Shown: positions 44,005 to 56,000 of the stretch, piece by piece
How the letters are laid out: the number at the start of each line of letters is the position of its first letter
Position numbering within the stretch: the first letter of the stretch is position 1
NCBI GenBank assembly: GCA_029204225.1
Contig: CM055095.1
Span: forward strand, 57,427,898 to 57,491,897
Reading direction: 5' to 3'
From: Diphasiastrum complanatum
Taxonomy: Eukaryota > Streptophyta > Lycopodiopsida > Lycopodiales > Lycopodiaceae
Length of the DNA: 64,000 nt
Made by a program: the position numbers and the translations under genes
The notes under the pieces: generated by a model
What the model saw: the letters and a program-made list of their open reading frames with translations, nothing else
Database searches by the model: none
Told to the model about the DNA's origin: nothing

Positions 44005-47000
44005 GTATTGAGTTATGCTTGATATTTTATCTCCATGAATGTTAGTTTTCTTATTCTAGATAGATTGGGTTCTTCATGCTTGTAATGTAAATCTGATTTA
44101 GATGTGAGCTTTGTTGAAAAAATTACTCATGCTTGCAACGACAAAAAGCTTGTCACATTGTTAGTATGTGTGCAAGATATATGATTTGTTTGTACACCAT
44201 ACAAGTAACTACTTAGAAATTGTACACTATGTAGTGTTTAGTAAGCAATTTTTTTTTTTTAAAGTGATTGCTTATGTTATGTTAAATTTTTTTATGTGAG
44301 TTCAAATCAAATTCCATGCATTGCAACTTCTAAACTTTTGTACACCGAAACCTCAAGGAGGATCATGGTTTTGCATTTGGATTTTGATCAATGCTATTCT
44401 ACTCCGTTCAGGGCATCGATGAGTAAAGGCTGAACAATGAAGCCAAATTTTGTTATGGACATTGAAGCCAGATTGTACATTAATAATGAAGATTCAAGAT
44501 CCAAGTAATTGTAACTGCATCGTGAAAATGTTTGCACCCTAAGCCTAGAACCAATGGTTGTAGTTTTTTGCTATAACATGTAAAATTTGCATTGAAAGTT
44601 TTTGGTTTGTTTCAAGTCTTATTTGCTTGCATGGTCTTGCAAGGTTGCACCGGAGGACAAGATTTTGAGGATTTTCTTCCTCTTCAAATCCAAGTTTTCT
44701 TAGTTGACAAGTTTGGGCAACACAATGCAATTGAAATTTACGTCTCGTTGCTTTGAGTTTTAAACGCAGTGCATGTTGAATCTTGATCTTGTATTGTAGT
44801 TTAGGGTATGTGATGATGCTTCCATAAGTGTATATTTTGACTCTTGAGTATTTGTAGCCTCTCCACTCATTTGAGATAGCTTTGGTATGCTATTACATTT
44901 AACATTTGTTCCATACACTATACCTTTTCTCCACATTCAGGGCGACATTTGGCTATATTGGAATTTGGAGGTGATATATGTTAGCATATTCATTAATGTC
45001 CAGACTCCATATATAGTTTATCCCTCCATACGTGGGGCAATCATTGAAACATGTGGCAAAATATATGGAATTTAATGTATGAGCATATGTGTTAGAAATT
45101 AATTAATCCATTAATTTCTAACACTCCCCCTTAATGGATAATTGATTATCAATTACACCTAGAAGTGTCATGAACTTCTCAACCTTTTCACGACCAAGTC
45201 CTTTTGTGAAGATATCTGCAACTTGATCATTGGTGTCACAGTAGATCAACTCTACTTCACCACTCAGCAACTTTTCTCGTATGAAATGCTGCTGAACTTC
45301 AATATGTTTTGTCCTACTATGAAACACCGGATTCTTCGCAAGCTGAATGCAACTCTGATTGTCACACCAAAGTATGTAGGTTCAACTTGTTCTATATGAA
45401 GATCTTTTAGAATCCTTTGTAACCAAATTGCTTCACAAGTTGCTGATGTAGTAGCCCTATACTCTGCCTCTGTAGAAGATAAAACAATCGTTTGTTGCTT
45501 TTTACTACTCCAAGATATTGGTCTAGTTCCAAGATTAAATTTATATCCTGTAGTCGATCTTCTATCTTCTGTATTTCTTGCCCAGTCAGCATCAACAAAA
45601 CCCTCAAGTTTATGTATGTTCCTTTACCATAATGAATGCCAGACCTGAGTGTCCCTTTGACATAACGTAAAATCCTCTTTGCTGCTTACCAATGACAAAC
45701 TTTTGGTAAAGACATGAATTGACTCACCATACCCACTGCATATGAAATGTCTGGTTGAGTAGTCGTTAGAGAAATAAGACTATCTACAAGCTGCCTATAA
45801 AGTGTTTCATTCACACTTTCAGAGTTTTCCTCTTTTGTAAGCTTTACACCTGGATCATAAGGTGTAGTAATGGACTTACAATCAAGCATGTCAAACTTCT
45901 TGAGTTAGACCTGCAAAACTTCAATACCCAAACAGTACTGAAGACTCTCCAAGTCTTTCATATCAAATTCCTGTGAAAGATTTCTTTATCTTCTCTATTA
46001 GTGACTTATTTGACCCTGTGATCTAAAGAACAATAATGACTATGTCATCTAAATCTCTCTTAATATATAGTGTTGACTCTGACATGCTTTTATGAAAATT
46101 CTGCTTCAAAAAATAATTGTTGATGCGTATATACCATGCTCTAGGTGCTTGTTTCAACCCATATGATGTTTTCTTTAACTTGCAAACCAAGTGCTCTTTG
46201 CCTTCAACCTCATAACCCTGAGGTTGCTCCAAATAAACCTCCTCTTCAAGGTAACCGTTCAAGAAAGCACTCTTGACATCCATTTGTTGAATATCCCATT
46301 CAAAATGAGATGCAATCGCCAAAACACTCCTCAAAGTATTCATTTTAGCAACAGGTGCGAAAGTATCTTCGTAGTCAATTCCTTTCCTCTGAGCATATCC
46401 TTTGGCTACTAATCTGGCTTTATACCTATCTATAGAACCATCAGACTTAAACTTGGTTCTATAAATCCACTTGCAACCAATGGGTTTCTTACCTGCTGGA
46501 AGTTCAACAAGATCCCATGTCTCGTTTTTCATAATCAATTTTGGTAGAGTAGTAGAGAATACTATTTGCATGTACATGAGGTACTTGCACCATAGAGGAC
46601 TTGGAGGACCCATGCCTCCTCTCTTGTAAGTTTTGGTGTTGTGAGGTGCTTAAGCAATTTCCCCTGTGTTTGATGTTTTCCATAACTAAGTTTCTCAAGC
46701 TTTCATGGTTGATCTAGTATTGTAGTTAAGACACTCCATAGCTAGTCCTTGCAATCCATCATGGTATCTGTTAGAATGCCCATCGTCGTGCCGGTCATTG
46801 CTAAAGCACAAACAGGTGACGAACGCTACGTTACCACCCAACCATAGAGGTACTACCACCTCACCCCCGTGCACTGGAGCTATAGACCACCATCAAGCAA
46901 GCTCGGATCTCCTGTAAGCCATGGTGTCCCATACTGTTAGAAATAATAAATGATAATGCTAGTTTCCCATAGGTTACTTTGATCCAAAAGGTCGAGACTT

Positions 47001-50000
47001 GTGTAACCATGGGTTAGGTTTATTATTTAGACCATGTTAAGATAGTTTTAGTTAAGTTGGACCCAATGTAACTCGTGGGTCCAAGTAAAGTCTAATTATG
47101 TTAAGGGACCCTATCTTGACTTTTGGGAGTGCCCTATAATTAGTAGTGAGTTTGGAAGGTTCTAGAACTTAGAGTTTGGAAGAGTCTAGGCCCTTGGAAG
47201 GCCTATTTATATGTACTCATTGTTCATTTGTAATTCATTCCCTTTCAAGCATTGCTACTACTTTCTCTCTCTGTTGCGCCGGCGCCTCAAAGGGCGCTGG
47301 GACTTGAGCGGTTTCCCCAACACGCGCTTAAGTCTAACATTCATCCATCATGCACTTACGTGAAAGCCAACTCAGAAACGTAACAAGCTTAACCATTCAG
47401 ACTTAAGAAAACTGGAATCCCAACCAACCCGAAAGCCAACTCAGAATCCGTCCCCAAAAGGTAACCAAAGGCAAAGACAAGCCACACATGAAACCCAAGG
47501 CATAGTGGTCGCCAAACTGACCAATTGGCATAGCGGCAAGCCCCATGTCGATGACAGGGACCCTTAGGCGCCAGCGACGCAAAAAGGTTGTAGTAAGGGT
47601 CCTTCCACTTGGACCAGTCCCGGAGGCGAAACCGAAATGGTAATCATCCCCAAGGATCAACTTTATTAGATTTGGAAGAGGTTACATTCATACATAGACT
47701 GACCGGTCTCGGGGCCACCAACACGTGCTGGGCATTGTGCCTGGCTCGTGCTGGTAGAGGGAGCTGAGACCTGGCGACTGGATTCCTGGCGCTGGTTGAG
47801 CTGCCCAAGTTTCTGTCTGCCGGACTCCCCCTATAGTTCTGCTGTGATTCGGCGCACCCCCTCTGTTCTGAAACATAGTGCTTTCTGGTAAAGCACGCTT
47901 TTTGGGACTTAGTTTTTATTTTGCTGATTAAGCCTGGCAAGCCTGGCAGAATCAGTCTGGCTCCGAGACATGGGTCCCGGGAGCCGTTCCGGTGGCAGAA
48001 TCAACTTGCTTCCTGACTAGGCCATGACTCGAGCTCCAGAGCTAGCTCATGACTTGTGACTACTTGACTGGCTCACCACAGGTCGGAGGCTCAGTCCTTG
48101 ACGTTCTAACTTGCTCTGGGACCTTAGGGAGCGTCACCCCTTAGAGTCTTATAGGGCACGATGGGTGCACCTGAGTCAGCTTTACAACACTCTCCTTGAG
48201 GGCGCCTAACCCTCTCCCACTTCTTCTTCTTCTTCTTCTTCTTGAATGTTAGAAGGATCTTGGCACTTTGATTTCCTACATGGTATCAGAGCCATGGATC
48301 TTCTATGCTTGATTTAGGGCGCCCTACCAAAAGAGATCGTCTTCACTTAGGGATCACAAAAATTTAGCACCTTTGCTGATTTTTTGAAGTGAAGATCCGT
48401 TCAGTTTTGATTCTTTTCCTTTTTGCAGGAGGGCGCCACACATCAAAGGAGATAATAGGATTTTGGGCGCCCAAAAATCAGTTGGTGGTTTGCTGATTTT
48501 TTAGGTTGCTTCTTCGGGGCTGCTTTTAGGTCGCCCACATCCGTGTAGGTTTATCCTACCTCCGTTGGTCTGCTGCTGCCCTATTTTTCAGATTTGCTCC
48601 TTTGCAGGAGGGCTCCCATCTGCAAGCAGTGTTTCCTCGAAACGCGTTTCAAATGCTGAAACGCGTTCAAAACGGTACGTATGAAACGACCCCGTTTCGA
48701 AACGCCGTTTCAGTGTTCGAAACGACTGAAAAAAAAAACCAATTTTTTTTTTTCTGAAACCGCGCCATAAGCTTTGTAGTATGTACTGGCAATGGGCATG
48801 AACAGATTCTCGCAACCTAATAACCTATCCATGATAGTATCAATAATTTCAATAATTGACTGAGGAAAGTGACCATAATCACCATACACAGCTTCTCCTC
48901 TTGAAATTGCATTCTAATTTCTCTAGAGCATTCTCATGAAATTGGATGTATCTACTTGTTACTAGACTGTCTATGACATCTGTAAACCCCAAAAGCCTAG
49001 TATGTACTGGCAATGGGCATGAACAGATTCTCGCAACCTAATAACCTATCCATGACAGTATCAATAATTGATTGAGGAAAGTGACCATAGTCACCATACA
49101 CAGCTTCTCCTCTTGAAATTGCATTCTCTAGAGCATTCTCATGAAATTGGATGTATCTACTTGTTACTAGACTTTCTATGACATCTGTAAACCCCAAAAA
49201 CCCTCAAAAACACATTTAAAAATAAAAAATAAAAAAAAATTTCCCGTTTCGAACCTGAACAAGACGTTTCATACGCATTTCGTACGTCGAAACGCGTATG
49301 AAACGACGTACGAAACGCGCCCATGAAACATTGTCTGCAAGCAATTTTTATCTTCTGATTTGGCTGAAAAATCAGCACCCTTGCTGATTTTACAAAGGTC
49401 CGCTTCTTTTTGCTTGTTTCCAGGTGTGGAAGAAGGCACTAATTTTTTGTGATGGTGCGATCACATTCTGAGGCTGAAAATTGGACAGCATATTACCATT
49501 TGTAGGGTGTTTGCAACAGCCCTATGCGTGTGTGTATTGTTCACACTTTTTGGCAAGAAAGAAGGGTTCTGGAAAAAGCTTTGTTGGAGGCTAACCTAAT
49601 TATTTGCTTGCTGGTTTTTTGAGTTTGTAATGCAATTTCAGGCTGAAATTTTCAGCACACAAGGCTTGTAGGAGGGCGAGTTCCTACATCCATCTAATGT
49701 GTGGTTTCGACACATTCCGGTGCTGATTTTTCAGATTTGATACTTGCTGGTTTTTGTGTCTTTTAGGGCACATTTAGGGTTTGGAAAAGTTTATCTTCTT
49801 GGCTGGTTCTTATGTCAAGAGATTTGGAAGCAATTCGTACTTGTTCGGGCGAAGATATGTTGGATGGCACTAACTATTCTTCATGGAGTTGCAAGCTGAG
49901 GTTTGGCATCGACGTGATGATCAAGCTCTTTCATTGAATGTACCGAATAAAGGATTTATCATGATGCTTTCTCCTCTCTACTTCATCCTCTTTGAAGGGA

Positions 50001-53000
50001 GAATAGCAAAGACATGCAAAGTTTGATCATTGTCTTTCTACAAGTACAAGTTTGCATCGGAATGTTGGTATGGTAGAGCATTCTTCTTCTCTTGAGCCAT
50101 TTGTTGCAAATGATGGATGCACTAGTGAAGAATTTTATGAGCAAGCTTCTCAAGTTAATGTTTTGGAAAAGGCTAAAATCAAGCATTCTTTTAAGCCATT
50201 TTGTACTAATGGAGGAGGGGAAAAAATCATGTCAATTAGTACATTGGTTCAAAGTGGCGTGTTGCTGGATTTTTTGGTCTTCAAAGTGGTAAGCTGCCGA
50301 TTTTTTTCTTGAAGATGGTGGACAACAGATTCAGCCATGGTTTATTGATCATTTTCAGCCTATGTTACATCGTGAGCATCCTATTATGCATCAGGAACGG
50401 CCTGCGGAAGGTTTTTGGACAGCAAGGTCCACATTTGGAACACTTTGGACAGCAAAGTGTTGGTGATTTTGTGGCTGTTAGACAGCCTGTTACAGCCTCT
50501 TGTTGGCTGTTTGAGTCTTTGCGGGATAGCAAAGCATCTTTTTACCACATGCCTCACCAAAATTAGTACCTTATGCTGATTTTCCTGTTTTGATGCTTAC
50601 TTCTTATGATGACAGTGTTGCCTTACCTAGTGTTGGTGAGCAGATCATTGATAGTAAGATTCGGGAGGATGTGATGGTAAATGAGTATCATACTCTTCTT
50701 TATGTTTCTTGTGGTAAGAAGACTTATGGAATCATGAGGGAACCATTGATGGATTGCAAATCCATATTTCGGCTTATGGCTGGTTTTTTGGTTACCTACT
50801 TTGGATAAAGCATGCTTGTCTTCACTCTTCGACTTGATGCTACCCCACTTCGTATTCTACATCTCTTCTACATCGGGCATGATTGGGGCTGAGTTGTCGG
50901 CTACTTCGACTACTTCGAGTTAGAGCTTTTTTTTGGCTACATGAAGTTTTGGGCAGCAAACAACATTTTGCATTTTGTTGCAATTCTTCCATTCTACTTT
51001 ATGTCATGTTATGTTTTTTACATTATCATTTAAGGAGTTTGTTAGAAATAATAAATGATAATGTTAGTTTCCCATAGGTTACCTTGATCCAAAAGGTCGA
51101 GACTTGTGTAACCATGGGTTAGGTTTATTATGTAGACCATGTTAAGATAGTTTTAGTTAAGTTGGACCCAATTTTGGTCTAGTGGTAACTCTTGGGTCCA
51201 ATTAAAGTTTAATTATGTTAAGGGACCCTATCTTGACTTTTGTGAGTGCCCTATAATTAGTAGTGAGTTTGGAAGGTTCTAGAACTTAGAGTTTGGAAGT
51301 GTCTAGGCCCTTGGAAGGCTTATTTATATGTATTCATTGTTCATTTGTAAATCATTCCCTTTCAAGCATTGCTACTACTTTCTCTCTCCTTGAGGGGGCC
51401 TAACCCTCTCCCTCCTCCTCTTCTTCTTCCTCTTCTTGTATATGGAGATTGAATGTTAGAAGGATCTTGGCACTTTGATTTCCTACACATACCACCATGC
51501 CTCTTACCCTCGATCCTCGCCTACCTACATCCGGAGGCCTCGTCCTGACCTGACCACCAGTGGAAGAGCTCTTTATTCTCTAGGAGAGAATGAATACCCA
51601 TCTCATGGAGATCCACCTCTATATACATAGTCCAAGTGGGGTCATCTCCGTCCATATGAGTCACGCATGACCAACGACACGCGACAGTTGTGCACTCTGA
51701 CCCGGGTCCATAAGAACGAGTCACCGCGTGCCAATAAGACATTGACACGTGGCACCCAAAAGACCTATAGCTCCAGGTCAACGTTCCGTCCCATAAATGA
51801 GACCGTCACCTCAAGTTTCCTATTGCGTGCCCTTATGGGTACGTAACAGTATCAAAGCAGGTTGTGTAGTCTGTGAGTATGAGAGAGAGAGAAACATCAG
51901 TGCTTAGATTCTTTAGAAGATTGTCGTCTTCCACAAGCACCTCAATCTTGTAGGAGGGCACTTTTGACCTATAGGATTCAAATCAGGTTTATTCTTGCTC
52001 TGTTGGATAGTTGTGGCAAGGGAAGTGTTATGATCCTGACACTTTCTAATTCTGTCTAGGTTTTGGAAAAGTTCTATGGAGGAGCTTACACATAAAGAGG
52101 CTGCACTCTTTGTAGGGGCCTTTGTTTTCAGATCCAGGTGGATTTAGTGCTTGTGCTATTACTGGCATACTAAGTGGCAAGGTCAAAGGCAAGAGATGAA
52201 GGGTTGCCCTGAAGTGGTTACATACCGTAGTTTGGGGTGAAATCCTAGTTGCTGGAAGTTGTTTCTTTTCCAAATTCTTTCAAGTTAAGCTTCTGTTTAA
52301 GCAAAGATTTTAGCATGGATAGTCTTGGAGAGAGTCTGTTGGGTGAATCAAGCAGTGATGGCACTAACCACAGGGCGTGGAAGTTCAAGATGGCTAACAT
52401 GTTGATGGACAAAAATTGCTGGGAGGTAGTTATAGGTAGAGAGAGCTTATACCTACATTCGAACTTGAATTGATGGACTACATACATAGAAGATAAAAGG
52501 CACATAGGGTGATCAATCTTTCTGTCAAAGACAACATTATTCCTCACATTTGCAATGTAAGGGATGCAATGGAAGCTTGGGGCTTTTCACGTCTATTTAT
52601 GAGACAATAGATTCGACCAGGCTTGTTTACTTGTAGAACAAGTTACACACTGATCACATTAGAAAGGTCAAGGACCATATGGACCAACTTGCTTTAGTGG
52701 AGAGACAATAAGTGACGAGAGTATTGTTTCTTCAATAGTTTATCATTCAACTGTCAGGAAGAGATGAGAAGGAAAAATCTTTTTCAACAAAGGCAAATTT
52801 CGAAGGAAAAGCTACCTGAGCCAAGGGCATTCTTGAGCTCGTGCATTCAAATTTGTGCGGTCCCATGCAGACAAGATGAGTAGGGGGCCGTACTACTTCA
52901 TAGCCTTCGTAGATGATTTCTCACGAAAAGTGTGGTTAGGCAGAAATATGAAGCATTCAAGCACTTTAAACGGTGGAAAGCTTTGGTTGAGAATCACACA

Positions 53001-56000
53001 TGAAAAAAGATAGACTCTTTGGTTAGATGCATGTGGTGAATACATTTCTGATGAGTTCAAAGACCTTTACGTTGCATGTGGGATAAAGAGACAATTTGTT
53101 GCTCCAAATACATTGTAGCAAAATGGGGTGGCTGAGTGGAAAATAGCTTTATAGTTGAGCGTGTGAGGAGCATGCGCATGGCAAAAGGGTTGCCGAATTC
53201 CTGATGGGCAAAAGTAGTAGCAATTACTGTTTTTGTATTGAATAGAGGCCCAACCAAAGCAGATGAAGAGCCCAAAGTGGGCAACTTTCGAGTATTTGGT
53301 TGATAACATATGCACACATGCCTATAAGGACTTGTAGAAGAAACTTGATGCGAAATCTGTGAAGTGTAGCTTCCTTGGGTATTGTTACGTACCCATAAGG
53401 GCATGCAACATGTTACTTGAGGTGACGGTCTCATTTATGGGACGAAACGCTAGTCTGGAGCTACAGGTCTTTGGGTGCCACATGTCAATGTCCTATTGGC
53501 GAGCGATGACGCTTTGTTATGGACCCGTGTTAGTGTACACAACTGCTGCCTGTCGTTGGTCATGCGTGCTCCTATGGATGGAGAGGACATAGGTATATGA
53601 GGTGGATCTCCATGAGCTTGTCATTCATTCTTTCCTGGAGAATGAAGAGCTCTTCCACTGGTGGTCAGGTCAGGATGATTATCTAGGCCTCAGGATGTAG
53701 GTAGGCGAGGGTCGAGGGTAAGGTATGGTGGTATGGGACACCATGGCTTATCGGAGATCCGAGCTTGCTTGATAATGGTCCATAGTTCCAGTGTAGGGGG
53801 AGAGGTGACAGTACCTCTATGGATGGGCGGTAACGTAGCGTTCGTCACCTGATTGTGTCTTAGCAATGACCGGAACGACGATGGAGAATTTTACATTTGG
53901 TATCAGAGTCACCGATCATTGTGAATAAGGTGCAATCGTTTCTACTTAGGTTTCGGTTGGGTTAAACTTCTTGTTGATGTGTTTGGAAGGCTTAGTTTTC
54001 ATCGTTGGATCGATGTGAATACAGGAGTTCCAGGAGATTTTGCCCTGATTCGCTTCGCGAATCGACCCCATTTTAATAAAATTACATTTTATTTTGGGGC
54101 TTCGCAAGGAATTTCAACTAGAAGTGCGGCGTAACCAACCGCAGACAATCGAGGATGCCATTCGCTTTGCGAAGATCTTCGATGACGCCCATGTTGGCTC
54201 CAGCAAGGAAGGAGCAAGGTTTGCCCAAGGCTGAACAAAAAGAAAAGAAGTCTTTCAAGAAGTGGGGCAACAAAGACAAGATGGACATTGGTTTCCAGGG
54301 CGGGAAAAAGCGCGTCAAGTTGGATCGTGCAGACTACGACAGGCCAAGAACCGACCTCTTGTGCTTCTCCTACATGGAGAAGGGGCATCTCTCAAAAGAT
54401 TGTCCGAAGAAAACGCAAAAGAAATTTGGCGGGCAACCTAAATCCTTCAAGGCACTAGGTAATTCTAGTATTTTTTTTATTGATTTATCCTTTAAGGATG
54501 ACACTAGTAGTGAGATTTGTTGCTTTAATACAGTTGTTTTTGGCCCCCACGACCTCATTCGCTTGGACACCAAGCTGTGACCGTTCTTTTTGATGATGGT
54601 TTCACACAACTTTATAAACGCTAAACTGGTGCAGAAACTCAAGGCGGCCTACCCTGCCAAGTAATCACTTGTATGGGTGAAAAAGGCGTCGGGGGAAGAT
54701 CGGCAAGCTTGGGACCACCTTGTTTCTCAGTTGTCGCTCAGAATTCAAGATTATGTTGAACTGCTGGACTTTCATATTATGAACTTAGATAGCGTAGACA
54801 TATTCTTAGGAAAGGAGTGGTTTTCAACGAACTAGCACATGGAGCTCCTCAATCAATGACTTATTAAATTGACTTGGGGCCTTCACAATAGTATTTATCA
54901 ATTATTGATCCAATCCTTGATTCCTGAGATACATGGTAAATGATTCATCAACTACATAAACAAGCCATGGACGAAATATTACGAACATCCTACAAGCCGA
55001 AGTGGGCTAAGAGTGAGGATAAGAAGTAGGATGCAGAGGAGGGTGTTCGTGAGGTAGAGGCTATGATATGCATAGATCTGAACGTGGAGATATAGGTGGA
55101 GCCACAACACAAAATTGCAGGCCTAGAGCGTCCAAGACCTGGCTCATGGATTTGCACGTGGACCTAGAGCTAACAGCACATGCGTAGACCTTATATAAAA
55201 AGCAATCCATGCACATGAATGTCATTGTTGACCTTAAGGCCATGAGGCAGTGGTGGAGATACAAAGAAATTCAGACTGCAATATATATCCTTTCGAGTCT
55301 CTACCAGTAGTGAGGGCTCTGTGTTTGCAGTAATGTTATGAGCCAGTGAGGAGATTTCTTCACAGGCTGAGGATCAGGATGTGTAGTCCTGTTACACATC
55401 TTAGTTAGGTATATTATGCTTTAGTGATGGTTCAGGATGCGAATGATAGACTATGGGCTTCAGAACAATTACTGCAATGGACTACTGGAGATAGAGCTTT
55501 ACTTTGTTTGAGCTGAAAATTCTTACTTTCAGCTCAATTTCATCATGTGATGATGCTCTCCTAAGTCCTAGTACATCCTATGTTTCAGTTCAGGCTTAAA
55601 AACTATTTTGATGTGTGGTTTTTTAAACTTTGCACCCTCAATGATGCAGCTAACCGATTCTTCATTCATGAATTGATCATAGGGGACTAAGTGTGTCATC
55701 ACATGCCGTTCATAGGTGTTTCCTCTGATGTCCAATTGCTAGTAAGTTATGGTATTTAAGTTCTCAAAACTTTCAGAGGACAATGTTCGTCGCAACATCA
55801 CTGTTGGACTTATGACTCGTTAATGTTTCAGAATTGCCATTTTGTGTACATTGCTAGACGCAGTGCAACTCTGATTCTGGGCCTTATCCAAGAGGGGGTC
55901 CAAGAGGGGAATTTTGACTTTGTCCAGTCGACAAAAATCTTGTCAAATACCATGTTATTAGCTGGCTTGTATGCATGTGTGCATGCATGCGTGCTAACTT

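Larger units (their letters stand above)
46935..51487 (+). mobile_element. Complete non-autonomous LTR retrotransposon (copia-like)
   Basis: The 5' LTR is 46935-48280 (1346 bp, of which about 923 bp are a later insertion). The PBS TGGTATCAGAGCCATGG starts at 48281. The 3' LTR is 51040-51487 (448 bp). Both LTRs start TGTTAGAAATAATAAATG and end TTTCCTACA. The target duplication CATAC is at 46930-46934 and 51488-51492. The 2.76-kb interior codes only a 41-codon gag start at 49812 ([20 protein letters not shown]) and no protease, integrase or RT. It must have moved using enzymes of a partner element. LTRs are similar to each other by eye (few substitutions, one 13-bp indel), so it is among the younger insertions here. 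Confidence 0.92.
46769..51848 (+). mobile_element. LTR (522 bp) interrupted by a 4.55-kb LTR element
   Basis: The two pieces 46769-46934 and 51493-51848 together match, in inverted orientation, the uninterrupted LTR at 53383-53895. The composite starts TGTTAGAATG and ends GTACGTAACA. The next bases (GTATCAAAGCAGGTT) resemble the copia primer-binding site TGGTATCAGAGCAGGTT. A TATA-like CTATATACAT lies at about 51621. It appears to be the 5' LTR of the copia remnant at 52.3-53.38 kb. Confidence 0.75.

Noticed and set aside
53383-53895. Treating 53383-53895 as the normal 3' LTR of the copia element starting at 46769
   Set aside because: LTRs of one element are direct repeats. This copy is inverted and has its own PBS on its right.
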